42,407 nucleotides of DNA, taken from contig JAFRCE010000015.1 of assembly GCA_017404505.1 (NCBI GenBank), positions 1 to 42,407 of the forward strand. The letters run 5' to 3'. Below, in pieces: positions 33,684 through 42,103 of this stretch. Source of the stretch: Solobacterium sp. GTDB taxonomy: Bacteria > Bacillota_I > Bacilli_A > Erysipelotrichales > Erysipelotrichaceae. Position 1 is the first letter of the stretch, and every line of letters begins with the position of its first letter. A program made the position numbers and the translations under genes. The notes beneath the pieces are model-generated. The model was not told the origin of the DNA and did not search any database. It saw only the letters and a program-made list of their open reading frames with translations.

Positions 33684-33733
33684 GTAGTAGATTTTTGTTG
33701 TTCCTCCAGTTTTTTACTTGAAAGGGTTATCAG

Positions 33734-34288
33734 ATGATTAAGTATATTTGCAGACATTGTAATGATCTTGAGACAGAAACAAGTATTTGCCCGGTATGTG
33801 GAACACGGACAAGTCTTTTAGCCTCGGAAATCTATTACTGTAAAAACTGCAATTCTCCTTCATTTTCAGAAGAGTGTTCAGAATGTCATTCAGTATGTGA
33901 AAAGATAGGCTCAGATTTACGGCCGGTATTTGCACAGGAGAGATTATTACTGGAAGTGCTTTTGGATAAACCGATGGCATTTGCGGGGAAATCTGTTTGG
34001 TGTTCTGCAAGTAATACATATTGGATCGATGGGAAGAAACTTAGAGTAAATATGGCTGAATTGCGCAAACAAGATCCTGCAGCAATTTCAGCTAAACTTC
34101 AGGAATATGAGTTACAGAACAGTGTTTATGTTAGGGATGACAAAAGAGAAGAACTAAAAGAAAGATGGCAGATTGCTACAATCACGATATTGAATACAGG
34201 TAAGTTACATTGTGATTTTACGTATCTGGATGAAGGACAGGACATCGAAGAATACTATCAAAAATGGAAAAAACAGTATCTAAAATAA
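33734..34288 (+). CDS. Zinc-ribbon protein, possibly the N-terminal part of a PAPS-reductase-like protein
   Basis: A 184-residue protein. The first 60 residues hold four CxxC-type pairs (YICRHCND, ICPVCGTR, YYCKNCNS, CSECHS), i.e. two zinc ribbons. The next part (DLRPVFAQERLLLEVLLDKP, then NTYWIDGKKLRVN) resembles the N-terminal region of a group of PAPS-reductase-family proteins (recalled, not searched). The PP-loop catalytic domain that should follow is absent. The C-terminal end (TGKLHCDFTYLDEGQDIEEY, then YQKWKKQYLK) has some likeness to YezG/DUF600-type immunity proteins. So it may be a chimera or a remnant. AAAGGG precedes the ATG. Confidence 0.55.
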   Translation: MIKYICRHCNDLETETSICPVCGTRTSLLASEIYYCKNCNSPSFSEECSECHSVCEKIGSDLRPVFAQERLLLEVLLDKPMAFAGKSVWCSASNTYWIDGKKLRVNMAELRKQDPAAISAKLQEYELQNSVYVRDDKREELKERWQIATITILNTGKLHCDFTYLDEGQDIEEYYQKWKKQYLK

Positions 34289-34614
34289 GCAGTCTGATCT
34301 GATTTATATAATGGGAAGTTACTGGAAACGGCCAGGAGATTTAACTCTGATAAATGATATGGTGCAAAAGAATATTTTGTGTTTGGAAGTATGTCAACTT
34401 ATTGCTGTGACCAAGTAATAAACAGTTAATGTAATTTACCAGCAATTCTGTATCATTTTGAAAAGCGTTTAGAAGGTGTCTACAGATCAAAATAGACACC
34501 TTTAATCTTTATTGATTATTTGAGTTATCACTCAGGATGACTGATTATAACCTGTAATTTTCTAGGTGATTGATAATCACTGGTTGCAGATCTTAGTTTC
34601 CCTCCATTCGTAAC
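34289..34614. other. Gene-free spacer of 326 bases
   Basis: AT-rich; no supported gene. It contains one terminator (34473-34508) and the upstream region of the TIR/TPR gene. A 35-codon ORF from 34311 lacks a binding site. Confidence 0.6.
34473..34508 (+). terminator. Intrinsic terminator in the spacer before the TIR/TPR gene
   Basis: A 10-base-pair perfect stem AAGGTGTCTA/TAGACACCTT with a 10-base loop, ending TTTAAT. It is 185 bases downstream of the zinc-ribbon gene. Confidence 0.65.
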
Positions 34615-34629
34615 ATGCTATCTGTCCTG

Positions 34630-34635
34630 TATAAT
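34630..34635 (+). promoter_or_regulatory. -10 box of the TIR/TPR gene
   Basis: TATAAT, 27 bases before the ATG at 34663. It lies inside the in-frame extension to 34615, so that earlier start is unlikely. GGGAG is at 34651-34655. Confidence 0.5.
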
Positions 34636-34662
34636 AATTTAAAAAGTACAGGGAGACCATCT

Positions 34663-37600
34663 ATGAGCCAACTGTCCATCAGAACAATAGGTAATGCAAA
34701 TCCGCAGGGAAAGCCAAGAGTGTATTTTACCTGTAATCCGCAGGATGTCAGGGATACGTTGGAAAAGATTGTTGAGGATCTTTTGAATGCCCAGGACTGT
34801 GCAGTCTGCTATACAGAGAACATGGAAGAAGATGTCATGCTGGATGATCTGACGCAGATGAATCTGTTTGTCGTTCCTATCACACTGCAACTTCTGACAG
34901 ATCACAGCCGGGCACTGGATATGGATATTCCGTTTGCGTTGGAACATCATATACCGGTTCTTCCCATCATGATGGAAGAAGGGCTGGATGCGCTGTACAG
35001 CGGAACAAAACAGTTTGGTACGATGCAGTATCTCGACAGTGTTTCGCATGGCAGCGGTGAGATCACATATGAAGAGAAACTGAAGAAGTATCTGGAATCC
35101 GTTCTGGTATCCGAGGAAATGATACAGAGGATACAGGAAGCGTTTGATTTTTATATTTTTCTGAGTTACCGGAAAAAGGACAGGACATATGCCAATGAAC
35201 TGATGCACATGATTCATAGGTATGATGAATACCGTGATATCGCGATCTGGTACGATGAATATCTTGTTCCGGGCGAGAAGTTTGATGAGACCATTGAACA
35301 GGCTTTACATAAGAGTGAACTCTTTACGCTGCTGGTTACACCGAATCTGATCAATGAAGACAATTACGTTAAGAATGTTGAATACCCGAGAGCTTACTCA
35401 ATGGGGAAACCGATCTTTCCGGTTGCCATGAAGGATACAGATGAGGAAGAACTGAAGAAACAGTATCCCGGTATTCCTGACTGCACGGATGGCAACGATG
35501 ATGTGCAATTGAGGCGGATGCTGACGGATGCGATCTCGGCCTTGAAGCTGCAGACACGCAGGAAAGATGCCGTCCATACCTTCCTGATCGGTCTGGCATA
35601 TCTGGATGGCATTGACGTAGAGACTGACCGTTCCCGCGGTGCGTTATTGATCACGGAAGCAGCAGAAAGCGGTCTTGTAGAAGCAATGCGAAAGCTGGTA
35701 TCCATGTACAAAAACGGTACCGGTATTGCTCTGGATTACCGCAAAGCCGCTGCCTGGCAGGAAAAACTGCTGCAGAAACTAAGCCAGGAGGAAGGCGATA
35801 CATCAGAAGAATATCTTTTGGAACTGTTGGATTATGGTTCTCTGCTTTCCGACGCCGGCAAATATGAACAGGCATTAAAATATCTGGAAGACACATACCA
35901 AACATACGAAACAGTATTTGGGAAAGACAGCACAACGACGCTTCGCGCTCTGAATGACCTTTCAGTCTATACCGGCCAGTGCGGACAATACCGGAAGGCT
36001 CTGGAGTATTCACTGCAGGTCTATGAAAAGCGAAAGGAACTGTTTGGCGAACAGGAAAAAGCCACGATTATCGCACTTCAGAATGCCGGTGTTTATTCCA
36101 GCCTCTGCGGTCAGTATGACATGGAACTGGAATATATGCTGAAAGCATACGATCTGTATCTGAAGACAGTGGGTGAAAAAGATCCGAGCACACTTCTGAC
36201 ACTGAATAATCTTGCTTATGCGTATCTCAATAACGGTCTATACCAGAAAGCTGCTGAAACGGCATATCTATCTTATGCAAAACACCGGGAAGTCCTAGGT
36301 GAAGAACATCCGGAAACCTACAAGAGTCTGAAAACACTGTCTGAATGTAACGGAAGAAACGGTGATCCCCATACTGCTCTCAATTATATGAAGAAAGCCT
36401 ACCGCGGCTTAAAGGAACTGCTGGGAGAAGATCATCCGGTCACGATACGTACAATGCGGGATCTGGCAACAGCTTATTCCCGCAACGGTGATCTGGTTCA
36501 GGCGCTGGATACTTCCCGCCAGGCAGCAGCTGCTTTCGAGAAACGCCTTGGTGAAGACCATCCTGAGACCTGGGAAGCCTGGGTGGCTCTTGCCGGACAT
36601 CTGCGGGATAACGGAAAAACGGACGAGGCGGCCTCGCAAGCAGCCAGAGTATATGAGAAACGAAAAGCCATATTTGGCGATTCCCATCCGGATACCTATG
36701 AAGCACTGCACAGTCTTGCAATGACGTATCTGCGGGAACTTAAGTACCCCGAGGCAATCAAATACGCGCGTGAGGCGTACGAGGGAAGACGCAGAATTAC
36801 CGGAGATGATAACGCCGAAACGGTGAATTACCGCAATACACTGGGTGTATGTCTGGGCGATTCCGGCGACTTCCGTGAAGCACTGCCGGTCATGAAAGAA
36901 GTCTATGCATGGCGCCGAAAGCATCTTGGCACAAAGCATCCGGACACCCTGATGTCTTTGTTCAATATCTCGGTATATAACCGCAAGTGCGGCAACTACA
37001 CACAGGCGATCGAACAGATGGAAGAAATCTATGCTGACCGCAGTGAGATCCTTGGAGAAAACCATCCGGCTACGATCGGTGCTTTGTCTGCGCTTGCTGA
37101 CAGTTATGAACCAACCGGTGATTATGAAAAGGCACTGGAATATGCCGAATTTGCTTACCAGAGCTATATGAAGCAGTTTGGCGACAGACACGTGCAGACC
37201 CTGACGGCACAGCGTAATCTGGTCCGCATTCTCAATGCCTGCGGACATTACAATGAGGCAATCGAATATGGCCTTTCACTCTATCATGCCAGCCGTGAAG
37301 TACTTGGTGATGATCACATAGATACGATCGAAGACGTGAATATGCTGGCAATCTGCAGTTCCAATCTCGGCCGTTATGACGATGCGATCCGCTATGAGAA
37401 ACAGGCACTGGACGCAGCAGAACGAATACTCGGTTTACAGAACAAACGTACGATGCTGTATGTGAATAATCTTTCGGTTTTCTATGGCAATGCGAAAGAC
37501 TATGTCAATTCCCTGAAGATGGCGCAGCGTTCCTACAGCCTGCGTCGGGAAGTATTCGGAGAAGACCATCCGGATACGCTTGCGGCACTGCACGAAGTGG

Positions 37601-38043
37601 CACTGGGACATCTCAATACAGGCAATTACAGTCTGGCAATCACAGAAGGGGAAGAGGTATACCGGAAACGGTGTACCGTGATTGGCAAAGAACATCCAAG
37701 CACGTTGCTATCACTGAATAATCTCGCGGTTGCCTATGGCAACAACGGCCAGCCGGAAAAAGCCGTGGAATGCTTGGAGACAGTATATGAAGCACGTATC
37801 CGCCTGCATGGGGAGAACCACCCGGACACACTGTTTGTCGGCAATAATCTCATGTGGTACTACGGTTTGAGCGGTGACTGGGCTTCTTCCGTACAGCTTG
37901 GTGAAGAAGTATATCAGGGATATCGTAATACACTTGGTCTGAAACATCCCCGTACCCAGGCGGCTCTCAACAACCTGCACACGGCATATCTCAAAAGCGG
38001 CAAAATGCTGAAAGCAATGGCATTGCTGAAGGACAAACGATAA
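34663..38043 (+). CDS. Large stand-alone protein: two TIR-like domains, Sel1-like segment and 17 TPRs
   Basis: A 1126-residue cytosolic protein. Residues 17-150 form a divergent TIR-like fold (KPRVYFTCNPQDVRD, then LFVVPITLQLL). Residues 161-300 form a clearer TIR domain: FDFYIFLSYRKKD, then IAIWYDEYLVPGEKF, LFTLLVTPNLIN, and E240 in NVEYPRA at the catalytic position. A Sel1-like stretch (about 305-370) follows. From about residue 385 to the end come 17 complete kinesin-light-chain/NPHP3-like TPRs of 42 residues plus a partial one, each ending in a variant of LGEDHPDT. TIR plus long repeat sensor is the layout of single-gene immune or abortive-infection proteins; that role is inference. Own promoter and terminator. 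Confidence 0.88.
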   Translation: MSQLSIRTIGNANPQGKPRVYFTCNPQDVRDTLEKIVEDLLNAQDCAVCYTENMEEDVMLDDLTQMNLFVVPITLQLLTDHSRALDMDIPFALEHHIPVLPIMMEEGLDALYSGTKQFGTMQYLDSVSHGSGEITYEEKLKKYLESVLVSEEMIQRIQEAFDFYIFLSYRKKDRTYANELMHMIHRYDEYRDIAIWYDEYLVPGEKFDETIEQALHKSELFTLLVTPNLINEDNYVKNVEYPRAYSMGKPIFPVAMKDTDEEELKKQYPGIPDCTDGNDDVQLRRMLTDAISALKLQTRRKDAVHTFLIGLAYLDGIDVETDRSRGALLITEAAESGLVEAMRKLVSMYKNGTGIALDYRKAAAWQEKLLQKLSQEEGDTSEEYLLELLDYGSLLSDAGKYEQALKYLEDTYQTYETVFGKDSTTTLRALNDLSVYTGQCGQYRKALEYSLQVYEKRKELFGEQEKATIIALQNAGVYSSLCGQYDMELEYMLKAYDLYLKTVGEKDPSTLLTLNNLAYAYLNNGLYQKAAETAYLSYAKHREVLGEEHPETYKSLKTLSECNGRNGDPHTALNYMKKAYRGLKELLGEDHPVTIRTMRDLATAYSRNGDLVQALDTSRQAAAAFEKRLGEDHPETWEAWVALAGHLRDNGKTDEAASQAARVYEKRKAIFGDSHPDTYEALHSLAMTYLRELKYPEAIKYAREAYEGRRRITGDDNAETVNYRNTLGVCLGDSGDFREALPVMKEVYAWRRKHLGTKHPDTLMSLFNISVYNRKCGNYTQAIEQMEEIYADRSEILGENHPATIGALSALADSYEPTGDYEKALEYAEFAYQSYMKQFGDRHVQTLTAQRNLVRILNACGHYNEAIEYGLSLYHASREVLGDDHIDTIEDVNMLAICSSNLGRYDDAIRYEKQALDAAERILGLQNKRTMLYVNNLSVFYGNAKDYVNSLKMAQRSYSLRREVFGEDHPDTLAALHEVALGHLNTGNYSLAITEGEEVYRKRCTVIGKEHPSTLLSLNNLAVAYGNNGQPEKAVECLETVYEARIRLHGENHPDTLFVGNNLMWYYGLSGDWASSVQLGEEVYQGYRNTLGLKHPRTQAALNNLHTAYLKSGKMLKAMALLKDKR

Positions 38044-38068
38044 CAGGAGCAGATTTGCTCCTGTTTTA
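38042..38068 (+). terminator. Intrinsic terminator after the TIR/TPR gene
   Basis: A 10-base-pair perfect stem AACAGGAGCA/TGCTCCTGTT with a GATT loop, then TT. It starts at the stop codon. Confidence 0.85.
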
Positions 38069-38088
38069 TCTGGGTTCGTAAAAAATCG

Positions 38089-38197
38089 TGTGGATGAGCT
38101 GTAAACACCGTGTTGATCGACCTGTACACAATATGTTGATGTGCTGTAAATACAGTGTTGACAAACTCTAAACGAAATGTTTATTTAGGGACCAAAT
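38089..38197 (+). repeat. Left array: five degenerate repeats of about 22 bases
   Basis: Units start at 38089, 38111, 38134, 38156 and 38178 (spacing 22, 23, 22, 22). Each begins TGTKKA or TGTTTA, and most carry CTGTAAACA-like second halves. Two helical turns of spacing suggests protein binding on one face of DNA. Confidence 0.75.
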
Positions 38198-38202
38198 GGA
38201 CC

Positions 38203-38299
38203 AGTGGTTGAAACAGAAAAAGCGCAAAATGCGCCTTCTGTACCCAGATGGCTGGATGCTCCTATTTGCGTTTTGTATATCTTGCTTATTTCAACCACT
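38203..38299. repeat. Long inverted repeat upstream of the HTH gene
   Basis: AGTGGTTGAAA (38203-38213) and TTTCAACCACT (38289-38299) are perfect 11-base arms of a 97-base structure. Inside, GCGCA-AAA-TGCGC forms a second small hairpin. It could be an IS630-type end or a leader structure before the HTH gene. Confidence 0.55.
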
Positions 38300-38332
38300 T
38301 GTGGTATCCTATCACCGATTGGAGGAGCAAGT

Positions 38333-38782
38333 ATGGCGAAGACTAAATATCATATCGAATTATCTGATTCAGAACGCAGTTTGCTCACGAAAATCGTATG
38401 TGAGGAAAAGGAATCAGAACGTACAATTATGCGCGCAAGAATCTTGCTTATGTCTGAAGCAACACAGCCGGAAAAAGTATCGATCAAGAAGCTGGCAGAG
38501 ATTCTTGGCACTACAGATACAACGATACAGACTGTTCGGACAGAATATGCGGCGGGTGGTGTAGAAGCGGCTGTTTACCGTAAGCAGAGGACATGCGCTG
38601 GCTATAATAGCAAGATCACGCCGGAGATCGCCCGTCAGATAAGGGAGATTGCGTCAAGCACGCCGCCAGACGGTAAAAAGAAATGGAGCTCCCGCATGAT
38701 ATGTGCAGAAGTTGAGAAGAGAGGAATACTGGAGCATATTGTTTCGTCTACGGTGTGCAAGATTTTAAGAGAAGAGGTCTGA
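38333..38782 (+). pseudogene. IS630-type transposase, N-terminal HTH part only
   Basis: A 149-residue ORF matching the N-terminal region of IS630-family transposases: RARILLMSEATQ, then a helix-turn-helix (KKLAEILGTTDTTIQTVR), GGVEAAVYRKQ, SSTPPDGKKKWSSRMICAEV and STVCKILREEV. In complete IS630 proteins the DDE catalytic domain follows at exactly this point. Here a stop codon intervenes and gajA starts five bases later. So the transposase is truncated and cannot transpose. GGAGG precedes the ATG and the frame is intact, so the HTH part may still be made, perhaps as a DNA-binding regulator of the Gabija-like genes (inference). Confidence 0.75.
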
Positions 38783-38787
38783 ATATA

Positions 38788-40512
38788 ATGAAAGTAACAT
38801 CCATTGCAATAAAGAATTTTAGAGGGATAGAAAAAGGAACATTTTTCTTTCCGTTGAATCAACGGCTTGTTTGTATCATAGGTCCTGGCGACAGTTGTAA
38901 ATCAACACTGCTAAAGGCAATTGAGTGGAGTTTGTGGCCGACATGGAGTCTTACGGTGACTGATCTGGATTTTTATAATGGCAATACAAATAATCCGATT
39001 GTTATAGAAACTACAATTTCTGAAGTCCCTGAAGAACTGCTTTCTGAAGATAAATTTGGGTTATACCTAAGAGATTTTGGTGCAATGCTATTAGGCTCAG
39101 AAAATGATGAACCTGTAGACGGGAGGACGCCGGTCATAACGATTCGATTAACTGTCGATGACTCATTAGAGCCTTCTTGGTCAGTTATAACTAATAGAAC
39201 CGATCCACGTTCCATTTCTCAAAAGGATAGAAGACTGTTATCCTTTGGGGTTGTTGGCTATGATTATGAAAAAGATTTTCTTTGGGGACGAGGATCAGTT
39301 CTCCAAAAGTATTCAGATTCTTCAAAAGGTGCATTACATACTGCGTATACGCAGGCCATGCGTTCAGCTGTAGAAAATACGAATTTGACTGAGTTAGATC
39401 GGATTACAACAGATATTTCAGATGTGGGTTCTCAATATGGAGTATCCTTCATGGGAAAACTGCATAATAAACTCATAATGCAAAATGGCAGCTATTCTAC
39501 TGCAGTAGGGGTGTTTGATAGAGATGTTCCTTTTTCTCAGAGGGGGCTCGGCAGCAAACGGTTGCTTTCTATGGGCTTAAATATTCATGCTTCATCGAAC
39601 GGGAGCTTGATTCTTGTAGATGAGTTAGAAACGGGATTGGAACCATATCGAATAAGCACTCTGATCAATCAGCTAAGAGCGGAGTTTTCTGATAAGGGAC
39701 AAATTATTTTTACAACGCATTCTCGAAGTGTTGTCTGTGAATGCACAACAGACGAGCTCTTTGTCATATCAGAGGACGGTGGGAAGGTATCTCTGACCTC
39801 TTTGTCTATGGACGATATAAAAAAAGATGTTCAGGCAATAATTCGTAGCGAACCAGATTCATTCCTATGTAAAAGATTGATAGTCTGTGAAGGAAAAACG
39901 GAAATAGGAATTCTTCGCGCACTTGATAATGCTATTTATAAAAAAACTGGAATTAGGTTTGCTCATTATGGGGTGGGAACAGCTCTCGGCGGTGGTGGAG
40001 GAAAAACATTCAAATTAGCGAAGCTATTAAAGAATTGTGGATATGATGTTTCCATATTAATGGATGCTGATATTGATTCGGAAGATGCTGAGAAAAAAAG
40101 CATGGAATCCTTGGGTATCATAGTATTTTCTTGGGAAGACAGAAATGCCATAGAGGAACAAATATTTGCAGATGTAGATCTTGATACGGCGGAGTCTCTG
40201 ATTTCCTTGGCGTGTGAATCAAAAACTTTTGACCATGTAGTTACGAAATTAAACGCAGCGTTTACGCGGGAAAATAAGCCGCATTATCTGGAGGAAGGAG
40301 CAATCCGACTTTATTCCGATTGTTCAGCTGAAGAAAGAAAGAAGATCGGAACCATAGCAAAAAATAAAAAAAGTGAATGGTTCAAACGAATCGACTTGGG
40401 TGAACAATTAGGGGACATCGTGTTTTGCAAATATGATGAGATAGATGATGCGGCGGGATTTAAAGTGACAATTGAACAATTAAAGAAATGGGTGAGGGGC
40501 AATGAAGCCTGA
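38788..40512 (+). CDS. gajA: GajA-like OLD-family ATPase/TOPRIM nuclease (Gabija)
   Basis: A 574-residue protein. An ABC-type ATPase half begins ITSIAIKNFRGIEKG in pattern and has Walker A GPGDSCKST (K38; Cys replaces the usual Gly before Lys). SQRGLGSKRLLSMGL is the signature region and LILVDELETGLEP the Walker B. The C-terminal TOPRIM domain has E368 in VCEGKTE and the D426-A-D428 pair in LMDADIDSED. The order and length fit GajA, the nicking subunit of the Gabija anti-phage system, which is held off by normal nucleotide levels. It overlaps the helicase gene by 11 bases. The start at 38788 follows AGAAGAGG; the in-frame extension lies in the transposase fragment. Confidence 0.85.
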   Translation: MKVTSIAIKNFRGIEKGTFFFPLNQRLVCIIGPGDSCKSTLLKAIEWSLWPTWSLTVTDLDFYNGNTNNPIVIETTISEVPEELLSEDKFGLYLRDFGAMLLGSENDEPVDGRTPVITIRLTVDDSLEPSWSVITNRTDPRSISQKDRRLLSFGVVGYDYEKDFLWGRGSVLQKYSDSSKGALHTAYTQAMRSAVENTNLTELDRITTDISDVGSQYGVSFMGKLHNKLIMQNGSYSTAVGVFDRDVPFSQRGLGSKRLLSMGLNIHASSNGSLILVDELETGLEPYRISTLINQLRAEFSDKGQIIFTTHSRSVVCECTTDELFVISEDGGKVSLTSLSMDDIKKDVQAIIRSEPDSFLCKRLIVCEGKTEIGILRALDNAIYKKTGIRFAHYGVGTALGGGGGKTFKLAKLLKNCGYDVSILMDADIDSEDAEKKSMESLGIIVFSWEDRNAIEEQIFADVDLDTAESLISLACESKTFDHVVTKLNAAFTRENKPHYLEEGAIRLYSDCSAEERKKIGTIAKNKKSEWFKRIDLGEQLGDIVFCKYDEIDDAAGFKVTIEQLKKWVRGNEA

Positions 40513-41917
40513 AGAACTATCTTTAATCAAAACAAAACATAATGCTGCAATTATAGCACCTGCAGGGCATGGCAAGACAGAGATGATTGTTGATTTGGTT
40601 GAAGCGGCAGAACGAAAAGTACTTTTAGTGACCCATACGAATGCAGGAATAGATGCGCTTACTAAACGCCTTAGAAAGAGAGGCGTTGATAGTAACAAGT
40701 TCTACATTACAACCATAGCTGGATTTTGCCTTCGGTGGTGTGGCGCATATCCAAATACGGGTCATATAAGGGATATTTCGGTTACAGACAAGGCATATTA
40801 TCCAATGCAGTATACAGGTGCATTTTCTATTTTTCAAAATTCTTGGGCGCGTAATATCCTGGATAGGACATATGGATGTGTAATAGTTGATGAATATCAG
40901 GATTGTGTTTTAGATCAGCATAAGATTTTTGCAGAGATAAACAAAACAGTGCCAGTTATTGTTTTAGGAGATCCTCTGCAAGCGATATTTGGCTGGGCTG
41001 GAAAACTTGTATCCTGGAAAGATCTTCCGTTTGAAATAGTGGAGATAGATACATATCCATGGAGATGGCATGAGACGAATCCAGCTTTAGGGCAGTATCT
41101 CAATAACATACGGCCTGTACTTATGCCAGGTCTGGATGGCAAAAGAGTACAAATTGATATTGAGCCGGTTAAGGATTGTGTTCGGGTGGTACCTTCCTCC
41201 TGCAAATATGATCTTTCCATCCTGAACTATGTTCGTGATTACAAATCAGTTCTGTTTATTGCAAAGTGGCCGACTGAGCAAAGTGCATTCTGTCAATCAA
41301 CAGGGGGGATTTTTCAAAATGATGAACCTCAGGGCTTGAATTATCTCTATGAAGTAGCAGAAAAATTCGATGAACAAAATGGGATGATTTCTGCAAAAAC
41401 TATTATGGACTTTCTTGAAAATAGCACAACAAAAGTCAACCAAGAACTTGGATCATATAAAAAACACATTGTGAATGGTGATGGGGACTTCTCGGGGTTA
41501 AGAAAGCATAAGGACTTTGGACAGTTTCTGTCAGCTGTTATCGAAGATCCATCTATCGAAAATATTCTGAATACTTTGGAATGGGTTAAGAACAAAGGTG
41601 ATTTTAAGTTCTACCGAAAAGAATTGTTCTATGAGTTATGTCGCTCACTAAGGTATTCTCGTGAAAATGATATTTCTATTTTGGAATCAGCGCAGAAGAT
41701 TAGGATGATGCCAGGCTTGCAGAGAAAATATCCTGGTTTCAAAATGCTTTCTTCCAGAACAGTTCTTTCTAAAGGACTGGAGTTTGAATGTGTTATCATT
41801 GACATGGGAAAAGCTTTAACGGTAACGGACTATTATGTTGCTATGACAAGAGCTACAAAAGAGATCATTCTGATCTCAGATAAGAAAACAGTTGTTTTGG
41901 AAACACCAAAATTATAA
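40502..41917 (+). CDS. gajB: GajB-like UvrD/Rep-type helicase (Gabija)
   Basis: A 471-residue superfamily 1 helicase. Walker A is APAGHGKTEM (K25), followed by VTHTNAGIDAL (motif Ia). Motif II is VIVDEYQDC and motif III VLGDPLQAIFGW. Late motifs include LSKGLEFECVIID and YVAMTRATKE (motif VI). The size is close to GajB and well below full UvrD, which has extra domains. It overlaps gajA by 11 bases. In Gabija the helicase partners the GajA tetramer. The gene is AT-rich relative to the left part of the window, which supports horizontal acquisition. Confidence 0.85.
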   Translation: MKPEELSLIKTKHNAAIIAPAGHGKTEMIVDLVEAAERKVLLVTHTNAGIDALTKRLRKRGVDSNKFYITTIAGFCLRWCGAYPNTGHIRDISVTDKAYYPMQYTGAFSIFQNSWARNILDRTYGCVIVDEYQDCVLDQHKIFAEINKTVPVIVLGDPLQAIFGWAGKLVSWKDLPFEIVEIDTYPWRWHETNPALGQYLNNIRPVLMPGLDGKRVQIDIEPVKDCVRVVPSSCKYDLSILNYVRDYKSVLFIAKWPTEQSAFCQSTGGIFQNDEPQGLNYLYEVAEKFDEQNGMISAKTIMDFLENSTTKVNQELGSYKKHIVNGDGDFSGLRKHKDFGQFLSAVIEDPSIENILNTLEWVKNKGDFKFYRKELFYELCRSLRYSRENDISILESAQKIRMMPGLQRKYPGFKMLSSRTVLSKGLEFECVIIDMGKALTVTDYYVAMTRATKEIILISDKKTVVLETPKL

Positions 41918-41929
41918 GTTTTTTTTCTG

Positions 41930-42035
41930 GGCTGAAACACACAACGTTTATAGGTCATCCACACAATAATAGAAAACTGTCAACACAAGTTTGACAGCCA
42001 CCCTATAAACACAAACTGTTTACAGGTCATCCATA
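41930..42035 (-). repeat. Right array: about five degenerate repeats in inverted orientation
   Basis: Read on the minus strand, units start at 42035, 42011, 41985, 41963 and 41941 (spacing 24, 26, 22, 22). The units at 42035 and 41963 share TRTGGATGACCTRTAAAC with the left array; the unit at 41985 begins TGTTGACA like left unit four. Confidence 0.7.
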
Positions 42036-42103
42036 TAACAAAGTTGTTTATGGTCCTTTTTATCTGATAAAGAGAGAACAAACAAAATAACGAATCCTAT
42101 TGA

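Larger units (their letters stand above)
38089..42035 (+). mobile_element. Putative non-autonomous mobile cassette carrying Gabija-like genes
   Basis: The two oppositely oriented repeat arrays (38089-38197 and 41930-42035) enclose an IS630-type transposase fragment and the gajA/gajB-like genes. The outermost units, TGTGGATGAGCTGTAAACAC on the left and the complement of 42016-42035 on the right, match at 17 of 20 bases. IS21-family ends carry several such internally repeated transposase sites and begin with TG, which fits. No istA/istB genes lie inside, so movement would need a transposase in trans. I see no convincing target-site duplication. Base composition is clearly AT-richer than the left part of the window. 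Confidence 0.5.

Noticed and set aside
34311..34418. 35-codon ORF in the spacer before the TIR/TPR gene
   Set aside because: No ribosome binding site or promoter and no recognisable content.
35806..38040. 126-base periodic DNA repeat
   Set aside because: It is explained by the 42-residue TPRs of the protein; the DNA itself has diverged.
38089..38197. CRISPR array
   Set aside because: The five units are contiguous, degenerate 22-base repeats without unique spacers and have an inverted counterpart at 41930-42035; no cas genes.
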